Below, piece by piece: positions 31,755 through 44,500 of a stretch of 64,000 nucleotides of DNA. Position 1 is the stretch's first letter. Every line of letters starts with the position of its first letter. Both the position numbers and the translations under genes were made by a program. The DNA lies in contig JAHBBC010000047.1 of assembly GCA_019915015.1 (NCBI GenBank), forward strand, positions 1 to 64,000, in the 5' to 3' direction. The notes under the pieces are model-generated. The model saw nothing but the letters and a program-made list of their open reading frames with translations, was not told the origin of the DNA and searched no databases. Source of the DNA: Auriscalpium vulgare (taxonomy: Eukaryota; Basidiomycota; Agaricomycetes; Russulales; Auriscalpiaceae).

Positions 31755-34674
31755 ATGGCCAATATCAAGCACTTGGAGATTGCGTCTGACCCGGACCCAC
31801 CACCTGCTGTCATCGGTGGCCGGCCGCCTGCTTTTATGTATACTTCCAGTACGTGCCTCCTGTTGATGACTATGTCTTACTCATGTCCAATTCAGTGAAG
31901 TCAAGGACGGTGGCTGACAAGGTTGCACCTGCCGCCGACAAGACAGATGCCGTTGCTACGGATGGTCGGACAGGCATGGCCACTCGTTCGTAGTTCAGCT
32001 TCTCCATCTTGACTTCAGCAGCTGAGAATCTTGTAGGTGCTCGGCGTCGCAACGCGATTGCCGGTGTTATTGGGCGTGGCGACAAGCAACAGATGTCGAA
32101 CGCGTTGGCGAGGACTGAAGCGTCTACACTTGGGGCACTACCAGTTAGCCGCAAACGTATGCGCGGCCCGGACGGTGATGATGAGGAATGGCAAGAACCA
32201 GGTCGACATCCCAAGAGGCGTGCACTCGTTATTCAAAGCGACACCTCTGATGATGAAGACGGTTCGTTTTCTTTTTCCTCCTACTATGCAAGTTCTGTGC
32301 TAATTCAAGCGCCCAGATCCTGCCGCTAATCATGCCAAGTGCTTGATGCAGTTGTGCTCTCATTTTGGCGTCTCCACTATTGGGACCAGTCAGAAGTTAA
32401 CAGCGCCCATCATATCGGGCGTCATCCAGTCATGGGCCATTCCTACAAATGTCACCCGTGATGAGATCTTGCAGCAGCCTGTTGGTCCCGTGCGTGACCT
32501 AGGTACGTCGCTCCTTCTATGGCTGTAACGAATTTCTTCTGACCTTGTTTCCTGCAGGATCACATGCATTGTCTCTTCCTGCCCTGGCACGCGAGGCTAC
32601 ATCTGTAGCAGCTGCATTCCGCTCCATGCGGGCATCGACGGCCAAATCGTCCGCCCATCAGGCTGCCAAACAGCTGACAAAAGTGCAGCGTGAGATGGGC
32701 TCAACAGGCTGGACATCGCCAGACACAATATCGGTTGTCGCAGCGGCTTGGAAGGGTTGGCAGTCCCTATCCACTACCCAATCTGCTAACGCGCTGGATG
32801 TTCGCCATACGAGGGCATTGCTCATGCAACAACATGCGTCAATGTTCATGTGGCTCGAGTCCTTTGCGCTTCAATATACCCTATCCATTGGTACTCGATC
32901 TACCGACCGCATGTCACTTCTGGCGGAGAAGCTTTCTGCCATCATCACGACGCGGTCTCACACAACCGTCACTCCCCACGACTTTCATCCATCCTTGTCG
33001 ACCGCCCCGTATACTATTGTCTTGGCACGCAGGCAGACTGATCCACTCCTCGACAATCCGTTCATCCATCAGAGACGCGTCTTCAACTTGATGGTTAACA
33101 CCCTTGCGCAGTGGCTGGGATTCCCCTCTGGAGAGGGTGCCCGCATGCAGGCTTGGCTCGTCTCGGCCTTATCACAGGTCTTCGGTTCCAATGTGTTGTT
33201 CACGTCGGGTGCCTACAACCTCTACAATTGCATTGCTGGGAAGGTTTTGGGGGTTCGGAGCATGCCCAAGTCTCTTTCTCCACTGGCGCTCGTGCCGTTT
33301 ATCACATCCATCATCCACAACACAGCCCTCGCACCCAACTCTCCACTTGCCCAGACCATTTGTTTCATTGCCGACCTCACACGTTCCGCGTTTTCCGGCA
33401 AAGTCAGTGACCTGTCCCCGGCGCAGCAAGCGTTTCTGCAGAGTGTCACGCCCGCAGTGCTACCACTGGAGTTGTCCTCCGGGCCTTCAGAACTGGCGGA
33501 CAACGACATGTCAAGCAATGGGGTCGATGATGCCCTTGTAGATGCCGCGAGGGCATCCGGGTCTGGTTCCTCCTCACCAGCATCAAGCGCAAGCATTGGT
33601 GTGGCAGGGACCTCATTTACGACAGGCCTGCATCAACGGAACCCTGCAAGACTTTCTCCACTGTTCCTCCCTGACACGACGCCTCCGCCGACTCCACAGC
33701 CTGTTGATATCGACGCCATCCCTGACACAATCGACATTTACCCATTCATCGGGCGTGCGGTGGAGGTTCTGAGGATGTTGGAGTATCTAATCGATGCTCC
33801 TACTCACCGTGGTGCTGCAATCTGCACGGTGCCATCTGGGTATTCTCAACGTGATCGGGAGGTTCTGGCCTTTGTTGCCACGAATCTCGACAGGTATCTC
33901 CCGTTCCGGGAGAAGGCACCTGCTGTCAAACGTGCGCGAAGTATTTTTGGCCCGTACGCACCTGAACATACTCGGACACGTGCGGGGTTCTACAGTGCCC
34001 TGGTCTTTCGGACCCTTCTCTTTGGAAGCGACTACATGTTCGACCATCCAATATTTTTCAACCACAGCAAAACACTCTTGGATGACCACAGATCTATGAC
34101 GGCACCGAGCGCCAGTCCTTGCCGCTCCAATGGATACTTCATCGTTATGGATATCTATGGCCCTCCCATGCCTCGCTCCATTACCAATGCCTCGAAGCTA
34201 TGGACCGCAACCCAGTCTGCGACTCCGTTCAATTTTGTCAATGCCGATTCACAGTCGCCCCCCATTCCCTTCACTGAGTTCTATGAGAGGATCATACGGA
34301 TGGAACGCAGAACACGAGTCTATCCACAATGTGGTGAACTGCTTGGGTATCTCATCACCGCAGACTACGTCCATGCAGGCGTGGTCGACATGCCTACAGT
34401 GGAAGAGGTGGGGCGCATCATTCACAGTCTTCGTAGAGGTGCAATGCGTGGTCTTCAGCGCCTGGAGTTGATTGATCCAGGCATCAAGGACTTCAATGAC
34501 GAACCCCCGCCTGTGCAACATGTTATCTGGGCTTTCCGCACATTCTTCAATGTTGTTTCTTCTGTGCTCACGCCTGCAGAGCAGTTGCACATGGGATGGG
34601 ATGTTATCACAGCAGAACATACCCTTTGTAAAATCAGCCGGTTGTGTAACAAGAGCTCTCTGGACATATATTAG
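31755..34674 (+). CDS. Accessory gene H, large protein of unknown function
   Basis: The last exon (about 32,559-34,674) is a single open frame of over 700 codons, too long and too non-repetitive to be chance. Upstream exons join to it through good splice sites: 31755-31848 (MANIKHLEIASD...), about 31,896-31,965, about 32,019-32,262 (with SRKRMRGPDGDDEEW and HPKRRALV, a likely nuclear signal plus acidic patch) and about 32,318-32,502. The large C-terminal part is helical, with a Ser/Ala-rich linker near its middle (ASGSGSSSPASSASIG) and a conserved-looking tail. No known catalytic motif is seen. It lies head to tail behind the KDZ transposase. A structural or DNA-recognition partner of transposition is conceivable but unproven. 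Confidence 0.65.
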
Positions 34675-34880
34675 GTTGCGACTACCATGTATACTACTTT
34701 TGCAGATCATCCTCCATTCTACCTTCCTCTGGTGGGGATGCTTTCGCTCTCTTGGTCTCCCCGGTCTCAGAGTAACCAATTTTACGTTTGACGCGTTTAC
34801 TAATGGAGCATGTTTTCTCTACCTGACCTTGTTTGTCGGCCAGATCACGCTCGAATGCCTATGGTGCGCTCAGTCTCATC

Positions 34881-36093
34881 TTAACCATGAACGTTGAACA
34901 CCATGCTTACATCTTGCAACTCCCGGTCCAGGATTGCGATAGACCGCAGCTTGGCAACCATGCGGAAGCTTCCCTTTCTTCCCCAGAGCGGTACAGATGC
35001 GAAAGCGACTTGCAGCTGCACAACTTGACCAATGCGCAGTATCGACGGATCGATCGGGACAAAATGTGGCTGCCCAGTCCTTGGATATAAGTTAGCAAAG
35101 TACAATCACACAGGTGGTACGAATAAGACTCACATTGGATCTTTCAGGCAATCATAATATAATACTTGATTGTCCTCCAGGTGTGAACCGACGCCAGCCA
35201 TGGTAGACGTCAAGATCCCATTGGGGTCGATGACACTTCCGAAAGGTATGGCGATCTCACCCTTGACCTGGTTTCGCGGTGTGACGTATCTGCTAGAAAA
35301 ATCCAGCTCCAAGGCAGAGTCTGGTGCGTCGAGCCCATGTGGTTCAAGTGCGTTGAGCTTGTACAATGAACTAAGTCGGTGGTGTACATCCTTGAAGCCT
35401 CTCACAGCCTGTTGAAATTCCGGTGCGCCGAACCCCATGATCTTGACGCTCTGCTTTGCCCATGCCGGTTTCGGGCCAATCCTTTGCAACGTGGTAAGTC
35501 ATCTGTCAATGTATACATGGGATCTGACTCACTGCTTCCTGTTTGTGACCGGCGGCAGATCATAGCTGACCAAGACACCTTGCACTTCAAGTGTGGCCTC
35601 AATCATCTCGGCGCCATCAGGCGTCATGACCGTGGCAGTCCCGTCCTCATTCCTCTCCAAGACAAGCACGAGGCCGCTCTGTGGTGCCTAACAAAAGTCA
35701 ATACTATATGGGGTCGATTGTGTCCATACACCAACATACCTTTGCCGCGGAGGCCAACATGTAAGTTTTGTCGCGGTGCTCAGTAAAGTCATCAATAACG
35801 CTGCTGACATGCTCTGCTGTTGTATGCTGTTAGATTGGAGGTGCAGTAACCTGGGGCTAATGTGGATACGCACGACATGCATTCAATTCAGCGAAGTTCA
35901 AGAGGTCGCGCAACGTGGGGAGGTTCATGGCTGGGAGGGTTGAGTTCGCCTGACCCGCTGTTGCCTTAGAATTATATCCAGGTAGCGTGGCGTCATTCCA
36001 TCTTGTCATCAAGCATGTGTGTGCGGTGGTTACTATCGCCCGTGCCTTGGTCGGACCGTCCGTATGCCTCGCACCGCACATTTCGGTTTCCAT
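34881..36093 (-). CDS. Accessory gene E, unknown function
   Basis: Five or so exons on the minus strand, converging on gene H. Exon 1 starts METEMCGARH at 36093; a second near 35,805-35,740 reads EHVSSVIDDFTEHRDKTYM and ends at GTATGT; a third, about 35,691-35,540, reads APQSGLVLVLERNEDGTATV to a GTGAGT donor; the fourth, about 35,485-35,130, contains GFKDVHHRLSSLYKL and NGILTSTMAGVGSHLEDNQV; the last reads ...ILRIGQVVQLQVAFASVPL...FRMVAKLRSIAILDREL and stops at 34881. The block HxEDNxVxYY ... RxGxxVxxQVxFxxVP ... LRxxxxLD is one I recall in many Agaricomycete hypotheticals close to transposons. A beta-rich fold is likely. Function unknown. Confidence 0.6.
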
Positions 36094-36294
36094 ACTGTCG
36101 CAGTCTCACAGTGGCCGTAATTTTCTCTTGGGTTCCCACTGTTTCATTTTCTCCTTCAAGCTATGCGAGATCTGTTTGATGGCAGTCTTCAGCTTGGCCA
36201 TGTTCGACTCAAGACCAAGCGAGTTCGACTCGCAACGGGAGAGCGGTTGAGTGTTCTTTGGTACGTGGGGATATTCCTTCTTCCTGCTGTTTCG

Positions 36295-36720
36295 ATTACT
36301 GACGTACAGAGTTGTCATTCTGCCGCAACTCAGGTTCCGGGCAACTTTTGCGGCGGCTCCCAGGGGCCTTCACGTCCGCTGGAGTCGGACGACGGCTGTG
36401 CCCACTCTACTACTGACGTACGGAGTTGTCATTCCACCGCGACTCAGGCTCCAGGCACCTTCTGTGGCGGCTCACAGGGCCCTTCACGTCCGCTGGAGTC
36501 GGACAACGGCTGTGGTTGCTCTATTACTGACGTACAGAGTTGTCATTCCAACCGCAACTCAGGTTCGGGGCAACATTTGTGGTGTCTCACTGAAGTCTAC
36601 GTGCCCGCTGGAGTCGGACATCGGCTGTCCTTGCAGGCACTTTGTATGTCTGACTGTTCCTTCTCCGGCGTATTTCTATAACTGACGTACAGAGTTGTCA
36701 TTCCTACTGCAGCTCTGGTT
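36295..36720. repeat. Tandem repeat, unit about 115 bp, four starts
   Basis: The word TGACGTACAGAGTTGTCATTC recurs (with small changes) at about 36,300, 36,415, 36,530 and 36,683. Between starts a shared body contains CCGCAACTCAGGTTCCGGGC and GTCCGCTGGAGTCGGAC. Spacings are about 115, 115 and 153 bases. Non-coding; the repeated TGACGTA core is CRE-like, but no adjacent promoter is clear. Confidence 0.75.
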
Positions 36721-37267
36721 CCGGGCCCATTTGGTGGCGGGTCACCCTGTATTCAGCTGTGCTCGTATGCTCTTTGAATTCAAACCGTGAATGCTACTAA
36801 GCTGATTGCATACTTGAATTCAGCCAGGTTCTAGTCGAAGCGTGCTCCTTGAGTGCGTTGTCAGGCCCAAACACACTGCCGTGCCGGTGTTTTCGGAGGA
36901 TGCACATCTTTCCTTAGTCTCATCGGCAGCGTAGCATTCCCCGTGAATCTGCCCGATGTCGGGACTCTTGGCACTATGCTGTACGCGGTCTCACTTTATT
37001 TGCGGCTATTTTCCCCTCCGCTCACAGACAGGACTGCTTCTTTGCATTGGCTATCATGGCAACAACTCTCACTGATTTTCTTATATGTAGCAGTGAAGCC
37101 TCAGAACCTAACACGACTGACTGACTGTTTGTGGGTCCGTCGACCATAGATGGATCTGAGTTTTAGCTATATCTCCGTGATCTCCTTTGCCTTCTTACCA
37201 GGTACCATCACTGGTTGCCCTGACGGCTCCATTTCCTCTCGACCCTGACCTGGACTTTTCTACGTGC
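36721..37267. other. Spacer, nothing recognised
   Basis: No gene, structured repeat or RNA could be supported here; it lies between the 115-bp repeat and the 74-bp tandem duplication upstream of gene F. Confidence 0.35.
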
Positions 37268-37417
37268 GTAATGACTCTAAACCAAATCTCGTCTAATTGC
37301 TTCGGCTAAGTGTACATTACTGCCGTCAGGATTCGCGCCTCACCTCTAAACCAAATCTCGTCTAATTGCTTCGGCTAAGTGTACGTTACTGCCGTCAGGA
37401 TTCGCGCCTCACCTCCA
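37268..37417. repeat. Tandem duplication of about 74 bp
   Basis: A segment beginning TAAACCAAATCTCGTCTAAT and ending CGCCTCACCTC occurs twice in succession with a single visible difference (TGTACATTAC against TGTACGTTAC). The near identity points to a recent event, about 180-330 bases upstream of the start of gene F. Confidence 0.85.
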
Positions 37418-37593
37418 TTGTTTGTCCCACATCATGAAGTTGTTGCATTCTTAGTTCTCTAACCTTAGAAATAAATCATCATTCTTTGGCTTCTTGGCCG
37501 CCTAGTGAATCGACATATAAGACGGTCGCCTGAAGACGGTTTGCAGCTCATCCATCAACCGACACTACTTCATCGCTCTCGCATATATTCCCA

Positions 37594-40500
37594 ATGACTG
37601 TTACAACTCGTCGTGCATCTGCTACAGCTACCAAAGCTGCCAGTGCTACCCCAGAGCATGTCAGCCCCTTCCTTGTCGTCGTTCCCTGTTTCATTGCTAA
37701 TGTGTCCCTCTGTCGTGCCTTCAGATTCTGGAGGCTCCCAAGGCATCTGGCAAGGGACGTGCCCCTCACAAGCCCGTCGCAGCCAATGCTTCCGGGCCTG
37801 CGTCTTCGCAATCTGGATCCTCTACTGGGGCCACTGCCACCCCGGCCTCTGCTACTGCTATAGAAGCCCCACGCCTTGCGCGTCGTACTCGGTCAGTCGT
37901 CTGCTCTCTTGCTTTTCTGTTCAAGGCTTTACTGACTTGAGCATGGACTATAGCGTCAGCCGTCCGGCCCCGCGTCCAGTGTCCCCTTTGACATATGCAC
38001 AGGTAGTCTCCAGGTCCCCCTCCCCGGTGTGAGTAGTTATCCCTCCCACTGTGATTCCATTTGCATTGGCTCACTTTGTGATCTTTGTAGCGTGAGCTCG
38101 GAAGGTGCCACTTGCTCCGACTCTAGTCCCTTGGCTAACAAGGGCCCTGTCGCATCTCACTCAAGGTATTTCTGTCATTCCACTATATGTATTTCTTAAA
38201 AGTTGACACTATGATCACAGCGTGGTACTCGTGCCTGTTACACCGGCCCAAGGAGTGCCCAAGTACGTCCTCAGTCTACATTTGGCATACACATATTCAC
38301 ATCCTATTACAGGGGCCTTCAGAAGGCACGCACGGCTAAGTCCTCTGCACCCGTGGGCACGGTCAAGACCTCTGCGGCAACTGCCACGGTCGATGCTTCT
38401 GCGCCTTCTGCTGCGATCACGGCGTCCGCTTTGACTGCTACAGTCAGGGCGGCTGCTGTTGTTGCAAAGGCCAAGGCCAACTCGAAGGTGTCTGCTGGCG
38501 TGCGTGCCCCAGCCGCATCTCCTGCGGTGTCCCGTCCGATGAGGACCAGAGGCCGCGCTCAGGCTGCTGCAACTCCGGCACCTATCCCTGATGTTATCAT
38601 CAAGGTCAATGCCAAGCGCACGGTCAAAAAGCCTGTCATTCCGGATATCCAAGAGAGTCCGGAGTTACGTGCAGGACGGTAAGGTAGTCTGCTCTATTTG
38701 TGGGCCTGCTCTTATTTCTTGATTCTTAGACGCACTGGTCGCCCAATTGTTGCCCCGGTGTCTGCTCCTGCCGCTCCATCAACATCTAGTCAAGATTCAT
38801 CTGCTTCTCTTGCGGCAACATACTCTGCAGAGTCTCCTTCTCCGGTGGCAACGTACGGTTGCTGTCTATGTTATCATTCCAATATATTAACATGTATTTT
38901 CTTGCCAGACCGCATGCCCGGACGCCTGCGGCTTCGCTGCTGTTTGTACCCCTTTGTCCTGTCTGTTTTGCTCCTTGTTTCTCATGCATTTTCTCGTTGA
39001 CAGTGCAATTAGAAATGCAAAAGCACGGAAGCCGGGACGCATGTCCACTGGTGGTAAAGCACCCCGGTCACAGTGTGTTTTCTCCCTTTGAGCTTGATCA
39101 TATTCTGATTGCTTCCCAGGAGGCTTACTATTGTTACGGCCGACGTCGACATGGAGGATGTCCACCCGGAGCAGACGCTGCTGCCTCAACCTGCTCTCGC
39201 CGACATCTTTGCAGATGACAACCATCTCCTGCTCTCCGATGATCGTGCAGCTCAATTGGATGTTGATGTTGATGCTGATGATGAGCATGATCTTGTCGAC
39301 ACGGAGAATGCTCAGTTGTCGGACGGTCTCCTTCCGGACGACATGCCTATGGATATTGATGATGATGCCCTGGAAGCTAGTGGCGATGGTATGTTTGTTC
39401 TTATTCTGCCTTTCCTCTGTGAGAGAGCTGGTTTTTGTACTCATGTGTCCATTCAGATGCGTTCTCAGACTTTGCCGGCTTCTCCGACAGTATGGCACCT
39501 GTCCTTGATCCTGCTGCTCCTGTGCCAATGGCTGACAATGCGGCAAATCTCGGAAATGATGGTATACACTCTCATTATGTCCGTTCTTCCCCTGGTCTGA
39601 TATCATTCTCTTCAGATGCCAATGGTAGTGACGATGATGCGGTCTCGGCTGGGTATCATCGTGAACCGTATGTTTCCTCTCTACAGTCAATGATCTGTCA
39701 GCTCATGACATTGTAGCCCTCCATCCACTCAACCGGGCAGCAAGCGCTCTCATCAGAGGGCTGAGTCTCAGAGTGATGACGAGCCGCCAAAGTAAGTGCT
39801 CGTTAACCAACGCTCACTTGATCTAATCAAGTTCCATACAGGAAGCGACGCTCGGCCACAGGAAAGGGGAAGGCGGTTGATCGCCCACAGTCAAGCTTGG
39901 TCTACGTAGATCATGATGATGCGCCTGAGCCCCAGTCAAATGGAGAACATCCTGCACAGTACGTCCTGTTCAATTGGACTACATGTTACATGCTAAAGAA
40001 GTGCACTGAAGGCAACTCACCGACGCAAATCCTGATGATGTCGACGACACCACCGAGGATGTTGTGCCAGTGTACGTGCTCATTTGGCGCATTGTTCAGT
40101 CTCCTCCTGAATGCTCATATGATGAAGATCTAGTGAACCAGCATACAATGAAGTTCTCCGCAAAGACCTTCAGGAACCTTTATTACAGGGAACATACCAT
40201 AACCTCCCACCGAGAGAGTGAGCAGATGTCAATCAATTTGTACTTCTTCAGCTCACTCCATTCCAGGCACTCACCTCTCATTGGGATGTGGTCTTCCGTA
40301 CAGATTGCCATGCTGGACAATGGGATGTATCCCAAGGTCATTAAAAGGTACATATTGTGTCACCATGGAGGGGTCAATTACAGTCTGATATTGGTTTCCA
40401 GTGACATTGTCAAGGTCATCACATTCTCATCTCACGCGACATCGAACATCTTCAACCCCGCACGTGCAAACCTCGATTTATACTCTACACGGACTACGGG

Positions 40501-41262
40501 GCTGTATACCGACATCATTCGCAAGGGCGCATCTCGACTCGACAAGTTGACGCTGTCCGTGATGCCTGGCTTCCTTGCGTTCTCAACTCTGAACTTTCCG
40601 GTGGTGGTCAATGACAAGCTCACCGCCAGCGCGAGCATGTACCCAATCTCTCAAGAGATTGAGTTGGCTGCTGCCGCGTACGACAGGCTTGTTGGTCCCA
40701 ACTTAACTCCTATTTTGGGTGTCGAGGGGACATTCAAAATTGGGACGTACAGTGTTCCTGCCGGAAGCACCCCATCATGTATTTCCATTGTTTGTCATCC
40801 CTGTCGCTCATACACTAACATCCACTGTCAGCATCCCAGTCACAGCCCACTGCACGTCCACTGGATAAGTCTTTGTTGGTGACGTCTTCGGCTACTATGA
40901 AGCAAAATGAGTCCTGCAACATGCTCTACCAACGCCGGACTCTGGCTGCGGACACAAAGAGTACGTGTCTGGTTTGCGTGCTTTCTAATTCTCGCTCACT
41001 CTCGCTTTCTACAGTACCCGTTTTTGACGCCACCCGTCGCTTCAAGTCGGGGTCGAAGGATCGCGTAGGCTCTGTCCATGCTTTCCTTGCTCAATGCCCT
41101 GCACAGGATCCCTTATGGCGCGAGCCTATTCCCCCACTTTCGCTTTGTCTCTTCATGCATACAGTCACAGCCAGCCAGAGCAAAAGGGCAGAGGGTAACC
41201 GGCTCCTTTCCTGCAATATTTCTGGTATCATTATCCTGGTGATTCCGAAGGGGTCAGAGTAG
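37594..41262 (+). CDS. Accessory gene F: many-exon acidic protein of unknown function
   Basis: Starts MTVTTRRASATATKAAS at 37594 and ends at TAG 41260-41262. A chain of at least a dozen short exons is supported by GT/CAG pairs and continuing composition: Ala/Ser/Pro-rich and basic at first (GKGRAPHKP, RTRGRAQ, RTGRPIV, the last AT-hook-like), then strongly acidic (VDMEDVHPEQ, DVDVDADDEHDLVD, MDIDDDALE), then a folded C-terminal part (about 40,340-41,260) with VKVITFSSHATSNIFNPA, GLYTDIIRKGASRLDK and VPVFDATRRF. The C-terminal part resembles proteins I recall as transposon neighbours in Agaricomycetes. Around 40,240-40,350 two frames compete and one contains a stop, so the model there is uncertain and the gene could be damaged. 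Confidence 0.5.
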
Positions 41263-41595
41263 TTATATATTATATCACCTATTACAAAGTATGTCTAACG
41301 TATGCATAATGCACAATGTCTTGCCCCTTTGCCGTCTGATTTATATTTCCATGAGAGTGTACACTATCCAATGAGCTCGTAAATTGTCTGTGATATTCTA
41401 GCAGTCGGGGGTCTTTGCACTCATGAGCAGCCTGGTTTCTCTGAAGCGTCTACCTGGAAATCACCCTCCTGGGACTCAAGCACAGAATGATGAAGATGCT
41501 AGCCGTAAATTCAAACACTGATACTTGGGGTAAAGTGATGCAAAAGTTCATGTGGCGTGGGAATATATTAACTAATGTGCACGTGACATGTTGGA
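41263..41595. other. A+T-rich leader of the Helitron
   Basis: Base composition falls sharply from G+C-rich to A+T-rich at about 41,265 and stays so through the Helitron ORF. The Helitron 5' end (expected to begin TC after an A) should lie here, but it cannot be fixed by eye. Confidence 0.45.
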
Positions 41596-44500
41596 ATGTT
41601 GAACTTGCTGTCTTCTATCTGTTTCTTCACTACCATACGACCTTCACACTCCCACTGTATTGCCATGATCCCTGAATATCACACTAGGATACAGTTTGTA
41701 CTTCAGATAGCCCAAGGGCTGTTAGAACAGTGGCAGTGGCCATCTTACACAATGGTGTTCATCACCCAATGGGGTCTGAGTAATTACTGGACCACATTGG
41801 TGTTCATGGTCTTGACCACACTGCTGGCCCTGGCCGCGATGCAATATCATATCTTTCCCCATCAATATCATTTTGTCAATACAGAACTCATCGGGGGTGG
41901 CGTATCGCTCTGGATGGCTACAGAATTGGAACAGTATAACAATGCTGCAGTTGAAGACTTTCCTATCGGTTCAAAATTCCGCTTTGCTGGTCATGGTATT
42001 CGGCCCACAGACATATCTGAGTCAGATTTACTAGAGGTTCACATGCCTATAGCTAAGCTAACAAAACAGAGCAGAAAAGAACTGCTGGATATATGTCTGA
42101 CACATGATATTAAAGTGCACCGGGAAGATGACTTGGCTTCACTTCGGACAGCAATTGAATCACATCAGTGTAACAGCTGTGCAGCTTGCTTGTGTGCCTC
42201 TACATATTTCAGATACTGCGGTGGCCCCAGACTCTCGAACACTATAAAAAGTCAGCTGCATAGGGCCAAAGTCAAGAAACAATCTCAGCATACATCAAAG
42301 AACAAAAAGGGTCAAAAGGAAGATACTAATGTATTCCCTCCACAGCCTGCCTCTAAGAGTCTACAGGAAAAGATCATCAGAGACTACTGCAAGGACATAC
42401 AGTTTGATATGATCAAAGAGGAAGGATGCAAGATCTGTGGCATTTTGACTTTATCAAAGACTCTCATACCATGGAGAGACATTGAATCAAATGTGGATCT
42501 CTCCTTACTTACCAGTGACAGTCCCACAATCTCGCGAGAGACAAGAACATGTGACATGGATCCAATCTGTCCCCTAACAGAGCCTTTGTTTGCTCCTAAT
42601 TGTGATATGGTATGCCGGAACTGTGTAAGAGACTTGAGGAAAAACAAACTTCCTTTGCATGCATTGGCAAATGGAAACTGGATTGGGCCTATTCCACCTG
42701 AGCTGCAGGGTTTGTCTTTTGTGGAAAAATTACTAATTGGCCGTGTCAGTCATAACGCTTGTATTGTTAAAGTTCACACATCAGGCCACTATAAAATGCG
42801 TGCAAATACTGTTATGTATCAGATACCTATGCCAAAAGTGTATCATGTTTTACCACCCAAGAAGGAGGAGCTTGATGAGGTAATTGCATTTATCTATATA
42901 GGTCCTGTTAAACCTACCGAGAAAGAATATAGGCGTACCCCCATGTTAGTAAGAAGAAACAAAGTAGCAAAGGCACTGGAATGGTTGAAACTTAATCATT
43001 ATGACTATGCTGATCTGGCAATCTCATATGAGAATCTTGAAGACTATCCGGAAGACATGCCTCCAGTAATTGTTGACTACAGACAACCCCCTCTAGAAAG
43101 TGACTCTGAAAACCTAGCCGTACAACAGGATGAAGACAATGATGGGACCACTGAGGGGCAGTGTCCTTTCGTCGTCCATACCTTGACTGGAGAGCAACTG
43201 GACAAAAAGTCGGGAAAAGAGCGGAAGGTCTTGGCGATGAAATATCTGAAGCAAGGGCAGAAGGTCTTGGGTATTGGACATGCTGAGGCAGCTGAGTCTA
43301 TATGGGGAAATCCTCAACTTTACCCCTCTGCTTTTCCGTGGTTGTTTCCTTACGGCCTGGGTGGCCTTTCAAATACAAATGGTTTAAGGGTGGTAAGTGA
43401 TACAGCACGAAAGAGAGCAATGTTGATGTACTATGACAAGCGTTTCCAATTGGAGCCTCTTTTTCCTCTCATTGCCTTAAACCACAGTCAGATTATGAAG
43501 AGTTCAACGGGTGGCTATCTTCTTGCTAGTAAAACTAACTTTCCTCAAATAGCAGATAGAATAATGAATATCAAGCCAGAGGTATTAGACACTTTAATTT
43601 CAAGACTTGAAGAGGATGACAGGAGCCGTCCCCAAACTGATGAAGAGAAGCAAGTCTATCAAATGATTAACGACTTAGATCATGTTGCCCATCATGTGCA
43701 AGGCTCTGCAACCAACAAAAAATTCATGCGAAATGAAATATGGTCCCTGATCATCTGGCTAGGAGCGCCATCATGGTTTATCACCTTTTCTCCTACAGAC
43801 ATTAAGCACCCAATTGCACTGTACTTTGCAGATGCGGATGTTCATATTTATCCCAAAGTGTTAACACATAGTGAAAGATACAGACTTATTGCTAACAATC
43901 CTATTGCAGGTGCCCGTTTTTTTAAGGTTATGGTGGAGCTTTTTATTAAGCATGTTTTGGGTGTTGGCTCAGGTCATCCCGGCCTTTATGGCAAGACTTC
44001 AGGGTATTATGGAACAGTTGAGCAACAGGGTCGTCTCACTCTTCATTTGCATATGCTTCTATGGATACAAAGTGCCCTTTCACCTCAGCAGATCAAAGAA
44101 CGCATAATGGAGAATGACTCAGCCTTTCAAAAAGCACTTGTGGAATACTTGGAATCTACTCATCAAGGTGAGTTTGTAGATAACAGCATGCAACAGGTAG
44201 TTGATATGATGGATAAAAAAGCTTTCAATGACCATACTCGGGCTGATCCTACTATGACAGTACCTGAAGCTCCCCCACCTTCCTGCAAAGAACACATTAC
44301 TACTGACACTGTCAATTGCATAGCCTGCTCTAGCTCCAAATCTTGGTGGACATCTTTCAAGGACACTGTGAATGAGATATTATTCCGGTCTAATAGACAC
44401 ACATGTCATGCAGGGTGCAGAAATCGACGATATCCTTCATGCAAGTCAAGGTTTCCTCGTGAGGTTCACGCAGAGACACTGATTGACATAGATAAAGGCC

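Noticed and set aside
41596..41913. First 106 codons of the Helitron frame as a membrane-anchored N-terminus
   Set aside because: Hydrophobic residues are present, but this looks like translated leader; MATELEQ at 41914 is a more natural start for a nuclear protein.
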